Shown: positions 8,216-16,731 of the stretch, piece by piece
Layout: each line of letters begins with the position of its first letter
Position numbering within the stretch: the first letter of the stretch is position 1
From: a virus
Virus record (IMG/VR): IMGVR_UViG_3300036829_000060
Coordinates: 1 to 44,318 of that record
Length of the DNA stretch: 44,318 bases
Reading direction: 5' to 3' (one strand)
The notes under the pieces: generated by a model
Told to the model about the DNA's origin: nothing
The model's input: the letters and a program-made list of their open reading frames with translations, nothing else
Database searches by the model: none
Position numbers and translations under genes: made by a program

Positions 8216-8617
8216 GTGGCTGTGCTTGAAGCTGAGAGGGGCAAGCGGTGCATCACATGCAAAGTGGTGCAGCCGGTCTCCGAGTTCTATGGGCGACGTA
8301 ACCAGTGCAGGGCTTGTGTACGCAAGCGCACCAACGCTTGGAAGGCTGCCAATCTTGATTTGACGCGTGCTCACAAGTGGAAAAATCGTTACGGCATTTC
8401 CGAAATGGAGTACGACAAGCTATTTGAGCGACAGTATGGTTTGTGTGCCATATGTGAGTGTGAGCCTGAAATATTGTGTGTTGACCATGATCATGAAACA
8501 GGGCAGGTGCGAGGACAGAGTTGTAATAGAGCTATCGGAGCGTTGAAAGACGATCCGGCACTATTGTTGGCCGCATATAAGTACTTGAAACGCAAGGTGC
8601 GACATGTCAGTACTTGA
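8216..8617 (+). CDS. HNH endonuclease (endonuclease VII-like), inserted
   Basis: 133 residues with a CxxC zinc pair (CITCK; CRACVRKR), a second Cys pair (CAICEC) and the signature CVDHDHETGQVRGQSCNRAIG, which matches the recombination endonuclease VII/HNH fold: the DHDH holds the catalytic His and metal ligands and the later Cys completes the zinc site. These are usually free-standing homing endonucleases. The start is GTG 8216. The first residues (MAVLEAE) copy the start of the next gene (MSVLEAE), suggesting insertion at that gene's 5' end. It overlaps the next gene by 14 nt. Confidence 0.88.
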   Translation: MAVLEAERGKRCITCKVVQPVSEFYGRRNQCRACVRKRTNAWKAANLDLTRAHKWKNRYGISEMEYDKLFERQYGLCAICECEPEILCVDHDHETGQVRGQSCNRAIGALKDDPALLLAAYKYLKRKVRHVST

Positions 8618-8987
8618 GGCGGAAGTCGTTGTGCAGCACCGGGTATTCATAGAGAACACTGCTTCGACGGGTAGGCACGGCAGTTCACAAGAGGGAACTT
8701 TGTCAGATCCCATAGAGCGTAAGGTATTTCAAATTTTTCCCGCTAGATGGCAGCGTCCCGTACCCGACCCGATCAACCTCGAAGACTTGGATCGCAGCAT
8801 CACCGACCTACTCATGGACGTACCGGACCCGAGCGTGTACAAACAGCGAGACACCGTGCTCATCAACGGCGTTTCCTTTGTCGTGCAAGGACTCCCAGAC
8901 TTCCAAGGCTGGGGCGACGGCTTGCAGATCATGAGCGAATACGATGACATGTTCGGTGGTTCGGTGCTGATAAGGCGGGTGACATAG
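8604..8987 (+). CDS. head-tail connector / minor head protein
   Basis: 127 residues starting at ATG 8604. Beta-rich pattern with conserved-looking INGVSFVVQGLPDFQGWGDG; in position and size it matches the stopper (gp16-like) connector that closes the head channel. It ends directly against the next ATG at 8988. The first seven codons resemble the start of the upstream HNH gene. Confidence 0.7.
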   Translation: MSVLEAEVVVQHRVFIENTASTGRHGSSQEGTLSDPIERKVFQIFPARWQRPVPDPINLEDLDRSITDLLMDVPDPSVYKQRDTVLINGVSFVVQGLPDFQGWGDGLQIMSEYDDMFGGSVLIRRVT

Positions 8988-9302
8988 ATGGCTGACCTAT
9001 TCCACAGTGACGCAGGCGGTTTCACTATGCACGTAGATCTCAGCGGCGGCTACGACGCTGGTATCACAGCCGAGATCGACCAGAAGATTCGTCACATGAC
9101 ACGAGTCGAAATGTATTGCCACACAAAGGCAGAAGAACTCAAAGCCGCCACCGGGAGCGGCAACTTCCGGGTCTACGCGCAGACACGGAAAGAAACTCAG
9201 CGACCACGATTCTATGTCGCACCGTTCAATCGTGAAGGAATCCACGAGGAACTGTCGCAGGCCGTGCTACTCAAAGCAGCGTTGGGAATGAGTGGTAAAT
9301 GA
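8988..9302 (+). CDS. head-tail connector protein (gp10/HK97-like)
   Basis: 104 residues. Pattern: start LFHSDAGGFTMHVDL, a central helix with KAEELKAATG, then RPRFYVAPFNREGIHEEL. This fits the small tail-completion/neck proteins between stopper and tail terminator. The stop overlaps the next ATG (ATGA, 9299-9302). The assignment relies on order and size. Confidence 0.65.
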   Translation: MADLFHSDAGGFTMHVDLSGGYDAGITAEIDQKIRHMTRVEMYCHTKAEELKAATGSGNFRVYAQTRKETQRPRFYVAPFNREGIHEELSQAVLLKAALGMSGK

Positions 9303-9718
9303 CGAGTTACGTTGTGCCGCCGCTACTTCCGCCAGACGTGCAGGATCTCGGCATCTACTACTTCACGCCTTTGCTTGCGCCAACACCAGTCGATTCCCGG
9401 CTGCCGAAACCCGCTGACGACAAAGACACAGTGAGCGGATTCCTCACCATCGAGGCCGCACCTAGTAACCGAATCGGCCTGGCGCAGTGGGACGTTTCGA
9501 TGGTCTTGCATGCCTACTCGCCGGTCGAGGCCGAAGCTGCCGACATCAGCAACAAGGTCATGGCGTACGGGACAGCAGTGCAAGGGCTGACCGTAATGAG
9601 TTGGTACATAGTCGGTTTGGTAAATGCGATGGGCTCTGAGCAGATACCAAACCCCGATATTGATCTTCCGCGTTATCGTTCTGCGTTGACGTGGCGGGTG
9701 GCTGGTCACCCAATCTAA
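9299..9718 (+). CDS. tail terminator protein
   Basis: 139 residues in the gene slot just before the major tail protein. The pattern LPPDVQDLGIYYFTPLLAP, then WDVSMVLHAYSPVEAEAADI and RYRSALTWRVAGHPI, fits tail terminators (gpU/SPP1 gp17-like), which cap the growing tail tube and join it to the head. Starts in an ATGA overlap. Confidence 0.75.
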   Translation: MTSYVVPPLLPPDVQDLGIYYFTPLLAPTPVDSRLPKPADDKDTVSGFLTIEAAPSNRIGLAQWDVSMVLHAYSPVEAEAADISNKVMAYGTAVQGLTVMSWYIVGLVNAMGSEQIPNPDIDLPRYRSALTWRVAGHPI

Positions 9719-9719
9719 T

Positions 9720-9749
9720 TGAATACCAACTGAATACACAACTGAATAC
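9720..9749 (+). repeat. three short direct repeats TGAATAC before the major tail gene
   Basis: TGAATAC occurs at 9720-9726, 9731-9737 and 9743-9749, spaced 11 and 12 nt apart, in the AT-rich 57-nt gap before the major tail protein gene. The leader looks unstructured, which would suit strong translation of the most abundant tail protein. It may also be simple sequence drift. Confidence 0.5.
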
Positions 9750-9775
9750 CAAAACACAATGAAAGGCAACAGAAA

Positions 9776-10375
9776 ATGACTGCACCAGTTACCGCTGACA
9801 ATGTTCTCGAATTGCTGGCACCATCACCACGCACATCCGGCTCGATCCTGTGGGCTCCCATCGGAACGGCGCTCCCCACAACGTCTTACGCCATCCTCGA
9901 CGGTGCAGCGGGCGCGTTTGTCGACCTCGGCTTCGCCGACGACAACGGACTCAAACAGCGTGAAACCCGTTCTACCACAGACGTGTTTGTGTGGGGCGGC
10001 GACCTGGCCGGTACGTTGCAAACCCAGTATGACCGGACAATGACGTTCCGGCTCATGCAGTTCCGCAACACCGAGGTTCTCGCGGCGGCGTATGGAATCT
10101 CGAATGTCTCTGTCGTACCGGCGACTTCGACAAACGGCAAGGAAATCGCCGTCAAGCTGAACCCGAATCTTCTCGACACCAGGTCGTGGGTGTTCGACGG
10201 GTTCTACGCGGAAAACCTTGTGCGCGTTGTTATTCCGATCGGTCGCGTTGTGACGGTCGGCGAGGTCGACATGACCCACAAGGCGTACATGACCATCGAA
10301 TGCACGCTCAAGGCGTACCCCGACAGCAACAAGAACCACGGGTACCTCTACATCAACGACGGGGTGACCACGTAA
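9776..10375 (+). CDS. major tail protein
   Basis: 199 residues, beta-rich with typical tube-protein content: LWAPIGTALPTTSYAILDGA, LGFADDNGLKQRETRSTTD, VFVWGGDLAGTLQTQYDRTM, and a C-terminal WVFDGFYAENLVRVVIPIGR. These segments are characteristic of siphovirus major tail proteins of actinophages, which polymerise as the tail tube. ATG 9776 has AAAGGC about 11 nt upstream. It lies between the tail terminator and the tail chaperones, as expected. Confidence 0.92.
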   Translation: MTAPVTADNVLELLAPSPRTSGSILWAPIGTALPTTSYAILDGAAGAFVDLGFADDNGLKQRETRSTTDVFVWGGDLAGTLQTQYDRTMTFRLMQFRNTEVLAAAYGISNVSVVPATSTNGKEIAVKLNPNLLDTRSWVFDGFYAENLVRVVIPIGRVVTVGEVDMTHKAYMTIECTLKAYPDSNKNHGYLYINDGVTT

Positions 10376-10377
10376 TC

Positions 10378-10794
10378 ATGGCCGGTTCAGCGGCGAAAAA
10401 GGTTGGCACACGGGCGAACTCGGCTAAGAATCGACCGCCCGAGCTGCACGTCGAACTGCCCAAGCCCGATGATGTTGCTGCAGAGGCGAAGTCGCCGTAC
10501 CCAAAGACTGTACGAGTCTACTCGTATCAGCCCAAAGGTGGTGGCGACCCAATCCTGTTGGCAATGGACGGGTTTGAAGTACCGGACAAGCTGTGGCATT
10601 TCGACATCGCGCAGCTTCCGCTTCTGAATCAGACTTGGCGATGGATGGACCGGGCGAAGATTCCGAAAGCCATTCAGCGTCAGACTCAGATGTTGCCTGA
10701 CAAAGAGTATTTCGAGATGTTCGATGAGTGGTTCGAGGCGATGCGGATACTGCGCGGCGGTACCCCGAAAGGCGCTGTTACAGCGGGGAAATGA
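10378..10794 (+). CDS. tail assembly chaperone, first frame (G)
   Basis: 138 residues from ATG 10378, 2 nt after the major tail stop. Acidic and helical with LWHFDIAQLPLLNQTWRWMD, standard for the G protein that coats the tape measure during tail assembly. The frame ends GCG GGG AAA TGA; the G-GGG-AAA run at 10785-10791 right before the stop is a candidate -1 slippage site leading into the downstream frame. Confidence 0.88.
   Translation: MAGSAAKKVGTRANSAKNRPPELHVELPKPDDVAAEAKSPYPKTVRVYSYQPKGGGDPILLAMDGFEVPDKLWHFDIAQLPLLNQTWRWMDRAKIPKAIQRQTQMLPDKEYFEMFDEWFEAMRILRGGTPKGAVTAGK
10785..10791 (+). promoter_or_regulatory. programmed -1 frameshift site GGGGAAA
   Basis: In the zero frame it is read G GGG AAA followed by the stop UGA (10792-10794). 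The P-site tRNA re-pairs fully on GGG after slipping back one base. A stop immediately after is a known stimulus. The downstream frame continues for 135 codons as the T domain. Confidence 0.7.
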
Positions 10795-11198
10795 TCGCGC
10801 TCGCAGCGGCCATCAGGAACCACTGGCATGCTGTCGAGCGTGACCTACTCGCTATGGGGTATCACGCTGACGACATAGGGGTGAATCTCACTACCTGCGA
10901 ACTGATTTCGGTTGTCCTGGCTGCACCGCCCGGTACTGCTGTCCATCACTATGATCCCAACGCTTGGTCACGAACCGACGAGCTGATTGCGAATCTAGGT
11001 GAACAGCAGGCCGGGTTGCTCAATCTGAACGCGAGATACGCTCGGCCACGGGTTGATTCGACTCCAGTTAAGCCGTACAACGAATTCGATGCCCTGCCAC
11101 CGTACAAGGGAATTGTGCTTGAGTCTGCGCCCGTTGACGAGTTCACGGTGAAACTCAAAGAGCGCCAACGGATAGCGCGTGAGGGAGCTGAGGAATGA
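10791..11198 (+). CDS. tail assembly chaperone, -1 frame (T part of G-T)
   Basis: This frame is open from well upstream of the G stop to 11198. A -1 shift on GGGGAAA (10785-10791) would continue directly as MIALAAAIRNHWHAVERDLL, giving a G-T fusion of about 272 residues, the usual arrangement in siphoviruses. An ATG at 10791 (ATGA) could also allow independent initiation; the family precedent favours frameshifting. It overlaps the tape measure start by 4 nt. Confidence 0.82.
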   Translation: MIALAAAIRNHWHAVERDLLAMGYHADDIGVNLTTCELISVVLAAPPGTAVHHYDPNAWSRTDELIANLGEQQAGLLNLNARYARPRVDSTPVKPYNEFDALPPYKGIVLESAPVDEFTVKLKERQRIAREGAEE

Positions 11199-14100
11199 CC
11201 ACACCGGGTCACGGCAACGAGATCAACCTTGCAGCACTATGGGTTCCGGTTATGCCGGAAACTTCGCACATGGGCGAAGAGATGCGCAAGGCCGGTCAGG
11301 AGTCGAAACGTCAATTCGAGCAAGGCTTTAACTCCGGCGCGTCACCAGAAGCTATGGGGTCCAGCTTCGGCTCCAAGCTACAAAAGTCAATCTCCAACGA
11401 GTTCAGGCACTTTGAATTACCTTACGGTGCATCAGGATTCCTCGACAAATTCAGCAGCGACGTAGACGAGAAGCTAGTCAAGAAGCTCAAAGGCGAAGCA
11501 ACACAAGCACTCCAGGCGTACCGCACTGAGTTTGACAAACTCTCGGAGGCACAGGCACGCGCCACCCAGGCAGAGGGAAAGCTAGCTGCAGCTCGCGAAC
11601 TCGGGCTCAACAAAGCCTCATTCATGATCCCGCTCATCAGGGAGAACACGACAGCGCAGAACACCCTCACCGAAGCTCAAGCCAAAGCCGGTGGAGCACT
11701 TGATATTTACAACACCAAGAACGCGGCGCTGTCCGAAGAGATGGGCAAGGTCGCCAGCGGCGGCAAGATCATGGCCGGAATCCTGGGTGGCGCAATCGTT
11801 ATCGGCGCACAGCTCGCGGTCCACGCCGTCGAATCTTTCGTAGAAGCAGTAGCGGAGGGGTTCGAGAAATCCATCGAACTCACAGTTGAATTAGGCAAAG
11901 CAGCAGTTGAGTTAGGAGAGAAATACGAACACATAGGCATCCAGATTCACGAATTCTCGACCGCTACCGGCGAAGACTTCGAGAAGACGGAAGCCGCTGC
12001 GCAACATATCTTTTCAACACTAGACGTTGCGGGCAACGATGTGGGCAAGACGATGGCGCAACTGTCGTCCATCATGGGTGTGCAAGGTGAAGACATCCAA
12101 AGCCTGGTACGCAACGTCACAGAACTCCAAGGCCGGTACACCACGCTGCGGGCAACCGACCTTGGGTCTTCCTTTCGTGCGTTCAAAGTGCCTGCGGAGG
12201 AAGCAGATAGAGCACTAGCCTCACTGCTGCAAAGCGCACGCGGGTCCGGTCAAGATTTGGGGCAACTGGCTTCGTCGCTGTCCGGTAACGTAGCAATCAC
12301 CTTGCATGAGGCTGGCCTGAATATCGAACAGGCAGGCAAGTTTACGGCTGAACTCATGGCGATGGGCGAGCCGGGACGCCAAGCCATGACCGGCATGGCG
12401 ATGGCCATGAAAGAGTTTGGCCTAGAGGGCGTTTCATTCTCTGACGGCATGCGACATGCCGGTGAAGAACTAAATAGGTTGGGGGACACCGCCGCTGGGC
12501 AAGATCTGGCTCAGAAATTGTTCGGTGCGCGCAACTGGATCGTCGCCAAAGATGCTGTGCAGAACTACCTCGACATAATCAACCAAGCGCCAGACGCTTT
12601 CAGCGCCACCACAGCCAGCACGCAGGAATTCCTTGACCAGACAGCAACATTGGGCAACAAGGTCGAAGAATTCAAACACAAAGCCGAAGACGCATTCAAG
12701 CCGTTCGGTGATGCAGCGAAAAACGCTGCCCTGACAGGGCTTAACTCAATCTCCAATTGGTTCACCTTACACCACACCGAGATCATTCAGAAGATAAAAG
12801 GCTGGGGCGACAAGCTGATTGAGCTGCTGCCCACCATCCAAGAGTGGATCGCCAACGCCATAGAAATGGGTGGCGCTTTCGCGCAGGCGCTGCTGTTCAT
12901 GTTCCAGCCAGTCGCTACTACGCTCGCTGCTGCGGGAGCCGGATTCCTTGCTCTCTCAGGGCATTTCAAAGACGCTAAAGATCTGTTAGTGATGACCGCC
13001 CAATTCGATCCGTCGAAAATCGGCAACATGGCGAAGACACTGGCCGATGGTGTACGGAACATCAAATACGACACAGGCGAAATTAAAGACAACTGGGACG
13101 AAATCGCGGACGCCGCTGGCCGCATGCCCACACAAGTCGGAACCGGCCTAGGGACTGGCCTAGGTGGTCCAGGCGAAACAGGGTTCGGCGCACCAGGTTT
13201 CGGCATGCCGGGACCGGGCGGTAGCTTCGGCCTCGGAGGCCCAAACACCCCATGGTTCCCCGGTCCAGGCGGCGGCGGTGGCAGCGGTGCCGCACCCGCA
13301 CCTGGGCCACCCGTAGGGCCGGGCGGACACCACGCGGACTGGGATGCCATCGCGCAGAAGGAATCTGGCGGCGAATGGAACAAGATATTCACTACCGGAG
13401 TACCTTTGGGCGGCGGACTGCAAATCAAGCCAGAAACCTGGTACGAATTCGGTGGACTCGCATTCACCCAATATGCTTACCAGGCAACAAAAGAACAACA
13501 GATCGCTATCGCCGAACGAATCCTCAACGGCTGGGGCACCGTAGCCGGTCAAGGACCAAAAGCCTGGGAAAACGGCGACACCTACGTCGAGAGGAAACAG
13601 TTAGGCGGACCCATCGGAACCGCTGAAATCTCCCAAGACCCACGCGACACACACTGGGGCTGGGGACCACGAGACCCGTTCGGGCGCAACCCAACCCGCT
13701 CCGACATACCAGGCAGAGGCATCACCGGCGGACCTAGCTGGGGACCGGGCGGCCCCAAGGGACGCGACGATATCCACTTCCCGTCCGAACCATGGTTCCC
13801 GTTCGACCCATGGCGTGCTCACCGGAAAGGCGTGCACGCGTTCCAGCATGGCGGTCCGATACCTCTCGACCCGAACTGGGCAGCACCGGGTGATCCAGGC
13901 TACATTGATCCGTCAACAGTCGGACAGAATCCGTACTATCGTGGCGGCACGCCGCACGGTCTGTTTGATCTGCATCCTGGCGCTGAAAGTGGTTGGCAGC
14001 CAGGGCTTCTACAGGGTTCCAGTCCGTTGTGGCAATGGCCGGGTGCCAACTTCATGTATCACGCCAAGGGCGGTCCGTCGGGCACCGACACTGTACCGGC

Positions 14101-15667
14101 ATGGCTCACACCCGGCGAATATGTATGGGACACAGATACAGTCGACAAACACGGTTGGCTCATTTCGGCTTTACATAAAGGATTCCAAGCGGGTGGCGAG
14201 GTCGGCGAAGATCCACACAGGGGCAATTCCGGTGTCCTGCAAGTCATTTACAGCAACACCGCTACCGGACAGAAGACAGGTGAAGCGGGTGGCGCATTCG
14301 TCGGACCCGGTACGAGCCAGCCGGGTTACTACGGCAAAGACTGGGAAGGACATACCGGACATGTTCACACATCGTTCGCGACGTCTCCCTACGGCGAATT
14401 CTATGGCCTACCAAAGGGAACCGACATACGGCAAGGCCAAAGTGGCTTCCCCGCATGGGTTTACGCTGTCGGCGCAGCGTTCGGAGTAGAAGCCAGCACC
14501 TACGCCGGTCACCAAGAGGGCAGCGGCTACAATCGCGGAATCGACTGGTGGCCAAAGGGACACGCCGACATGTCCGGTAGCAGCTACACCCCCGAGGAGA
14601 AGCAACGATTGCAGAACTTCGCCTCGTCAATCGCGAGCTACGGTGTAGCCAGCAGCCAGGCCGGTACACCCTCGGCATGGGCCGCTACTCAGCCGCTCTC
14701 TAGCGGACCATCTGGGGGCGATTACGGGCCATCCCAATACCCTGGCATGCCAGGGCAATACGGCGGCTACGGTGCGTATGGTGGTGAGACAGCCGACCAG
14801 CGAGAAGCCTTAGCTAAGGCTGTGCGGGAGGCCAACGACCGCAAGGCAGACCTCGACCATCAGGTTGTCGTAAACCAGAGGGCTGTAGACGATTTGAAAG
14901 CAAAGATTGCTAATGTTGGCGTGTCCGACAAGCTCGACGCGTTCGGTAAACCGTACCCGCTGACACCGGCAGAGCAGGCGCAGTTGCCCGATAAGCGTAA
15001 GAAGCTCAACGAGCAATTAGACGATGCCACGGCCACTTTGGCGAAATCGACGCGTGAAGCCGGTGAAGCTCAGGGTGACATTGCTACCGCGACACGCAAG
15101 GAGGCAGAGGGAGCGTACAAGAAACCAAGCGGCACAACAGCTTCCCAGCAGCCGCATGCGGTCGGTGAGGCTGCATTCCAGCAGCTCGGCAGTTCGTTCC
15201 TATCCGGTATAGGACAAGAACTTGGGTTTGGTGACCTGTTCTCCAAGCCACCGTGGGAGTGGGGTGCAGTGAAACTCCTTACGGGAGTAGCTGGTTGGGC
15301 GATGGGAACCGCCAACGCGTGGAGCGACGCGATCATCTCAGGTAAGACAACCGAAGCGGGACCATTCCAGGGTGCGCAAAGCGGCGGCAGCGGCATCGGT
15401 GACATACTCTCGGGATTCACTGGCTCCCTTGGCCTTTCGCTTCCGAAAGCCAGCGTAAGCAACGGGCCGAACATTGTGCCAGGCTCACTGCCCATCGCCA
15501 GCGGGCAGGGTACTGGACCCGCACCAGGACCGGGAATTGTCAACAACGACAACTCAATTCACGTGGCGTCCGATGTTGATCCAAGTAAAGTGCTTGCGCC
15601 GGTACATGAATTGCAGAACTCGAACAACGCCTCTCTGCACGGGCAGACCGGAGGAATGCCACAGTGA
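11195..15667 (+). CDS. tape measure protein with Rpf-like muralytic domain
   Basis: 1490 residues, by far the longest gene, in the tape-measure slot. The N-terminal half is helical with hydrophobic stretches (IMAGILGGAIVIGAQLAVHA around residues 190-210), then Gly/Pro-rich linkers (650-710). Around residues 710-795 is a resuscitation-promoting-factor/transglycosylase-like domain: DWDAIAQKESGGEW, with likely catalytic Glu723. A further segment near 1100-1130 (EASTYAGHQEGSGYNRGIDW) is recurrent in mycobacteriophage tape measures. At about 1.5 angstrom per residue the tail would be at most about 220 nm. Starts in an ATGA overlap. Confidence 0.94.
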   Translation: MTTPGHGNEINLAALWVPVMPETSHMGEEMRKAGQESKRQFEQGFNSGASPEAMGSSFGSKLQKSISNEFRHFELPYGASGFLDKFSSDVDEKLVKKLKGEATQALQAYRTEFDKLSEAQARATQAEGKLAAARELGLNKASFMIPLIRENTTAQNTLTEAQAKAGGALDIYNTKNAALSEEMGKVASGGKIMAGILGGAIVIGAQLAVHAVESFVEAVAEGFEKSIELTVELGKAAVELGEKYEHIGIQIHEFSTATGEDFEKTEAAAQHIFSTLDVAGNDVGKTMAQLSSIMGVQGEDIQSLVRNVTELQGRYTTLRATDLGSSFRAFKVPAEEADRALASLLQSARGSGQDLGQLASSLSGNVAITLHEAGLNIEQAGKFTAELMAMGEPGRQAMTGMAMAMKEFGLEGVSFSDGMRHAGEELNRLGDTAAGQDLAQKLFGARNWIVAKDAVQNYLDIINQAPDAFSATTASTQEFLDQTATLGNKVEEFKHKAEDAFKPFGDAAKNAALTGLNSISNWFTLHHTEIIQKIKGWGDKLIELLPTIQEWIANAIEMGGAFAQALLFMFQPVATTLAAAGAGFLALSGHFKDAKDLLVMTAQFDPSKIGNMAKTLADGVRNIKYDTGEIKDNWDEIADAAGRMPTQVGTGLGTGLGGPGETGFGAPGFGMPGPGGSFGLGGPNTPWFPGPGGGGGSGAAPAPGPPVGPGGHHADWDAIAQKESGGEWNKIFTTGVPLGGGLQIKPETWYEFGGLAFTQYAYQATKEQQIAIAERILNGWGTVAGQGPKAWENGDTYVERKQLGGPIGTAEISQDPRDTHWGWGPRDPFGRNPTRSDIPGRGITGGPSWGPGGPKGRDDIHFPSEPWFPFDPWRAHRKGVHAFQHGGPIPLDPNWAAPGDPGYIDPSTVGQNPYYRGGTPHGLFDLHPGAESGWQPGLLQGSSPLWQWPGANFMYHAKGGPSGTDTVPAWLTPGEYVWDTDTVDKHGWLISALHKGFQAGGEVGEDPHRGNSGVLQVIYSNTATGQKTGEAGGAFVGPGTSQPGYYGKDWEGHTGHVHTSFATSPYGEFYGLPKGTDIRQGQSGFPAWVYAVGAAFGVEASTYAGHQEGSGYNRGIDWWPKGHADMSGSSYTPEEKQRLQNFASSIASYGVASSQAGTPSAWAATQPLSSGPSGGDYGPSQYPGMPGQYGGYGAYGGETADQREALAKAVREANDRKADLDHQVVVNQRAVDDLKAKIANVGVSDKLDAFGKPYPLTPAEQAQLPDKRKKLNEQLDDATATLAKSTREAGEAQGDIATATRKEAEGAYKKPSGTTASQQPHAVGEAAFQQLGSSFLSGIGQELGFGDLFSKPPWEWGAVKLLTGVAGWAMGTANAWSDAIISGKTTEAGPFQGAQSGGSGIGDILSGFTGSLGLSLPKASVSNGPNIVPGSLPIASGQGTGPAPGPGIVNNDNSIHVASDVDPSKVLAPVHELQNSNNASLHGQTGGMPQ

Positions 15668-16731
15668 CACAAGCGATTCCGATCCCAGCACAACCGATGT
15701 TCAGGATTCCGGCTGCCGACTATCTGCGCCCGGAAGTCCTTGCGACATACGAACATATCGAAGACGTGCCGTATCCGTTGCAGGCAATGGAAACGGTGAT
15801 GGTCTATATCGACTTCAAGGGCAACGTCTTTCACCTAAACGGACCCAACGCGGGACGCGAAGGTGTGCGCTTCGCCCAAAACCTGCAGGGCGAGCATCAC
15901 CTGTTCTTCGAGCAGGTTGTCACGGAATCGGCGTACCAGTTCGGCGCAACCATCGAACGCGTGAATTACCTTGCGCGCAAGATCAATATGCGTGTGTTCA
16001 TTGGCCGACCGGGCATGAATAACATTGCTTACCGTGCATCTGAGGAGCATTGGTGGGCAGGCCAGGACGAACAGTTAGGCGGATGGCTTGGTGTGTTCAC
16101 GCGGTTCTCTGGCTGGCGCTGGATTCGTGTGTTCCCAATGAAAACTGTTGACACAGCACAGAAGATGGACCCAGTTGCCTACGACAACAACCAGGCAATG
16201 TGGGACATCAACTGGATTGCTCCCGTACCGTACTACAGCACACCATCGTTGATCACCGACCCCTGGCTCGCGGCCAAGGCAGGCGCACCAGACGCGGACG
16301 GCTTTTACCATGGGGTGCTTGCCATCCCGAATATGGGCGACATAGGCAGCTATGTCGAATACTTGCTAACCGACTGCGCTGGAACAGTTTTCGTTCAGGA
16401 CAACATCTTGGAGCGCAACGTCGAGGTTGGCCCTATCTTCGCCAGCGACGGCCAGATCACAGTCGACACCGACCCGACACGGAAAACCCTTCTGTCAGAG
16501 AACGATCCGCACGACGACGAATTCTACAAGGTGCTACGCGCAGCGGGGCTACTCAGCTTCCTGCTGGTGCCATCGAAAGCCCTTTCAGGAGAAGCACTTT
16601 GGTTGCGGCAGTACATACGGTTCCTGTACCAGGTTCCTCCAATGTCGGTGGCACACCTACATGTTAAGGCCAACAACCCCGACGCGCAGATCGTCGCTCG
16701 GCTGTCGCAGCGATTCAAGAGGTCGCGTTAA
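15664..16731 (+). CDS. minor tail protein, Dit-like
   Basis: 355 residues, starting at GTG 15664 over the tape measure stop (GTGA). It is the first gene after the tape measure, where the distal tail protein sits. Pattern: VMVYIDFKGNVFHLNGPNAG, a WWAGQDEQLGGWLGVF segment, and a galectin-like beta-rich C-terminus. It should form the hub under the tail tube. It ends at an overlapping TAATG with the next gene. Confidence 0.78.
   Translation: MTQAIPIPAQPMFRIPAADYLRPEVLATYEHIEDVPYPLQAMETVMVYIDFKGNVFHLNGPNAGREGVRFAQNLQGEHHLFFEQVVTESAYQFGATIERVNYLARKINMRVFIGRPGMNNIAYRASEEHWWAGQDEQLGGWLGVFTRFSGWRWIRVFPMKTVDTAQKMDPVAYDNNQAMWDINWIAPVPYYSTPSLITDPWLAAKAGAPDADGFYHGVLAIPNMGDIGSYVEYLLTDCAGTVFVQDNILERNVEVGPIFASDGQITVDTDPTRKTLLSENDPHDDEFYKVLRAAGLLSFLLVPSKALSGEALWLRQYIRFLYQVPPMSVAHLHVKANNPDAQIVARLSQRFKRSR

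Noticed and set aside
12787-13467. 226-codon Pro-rich minus-strand frame
   Set aside because: The Pro-rich run is the antisense of the Gly-rich linker of the tape measure.
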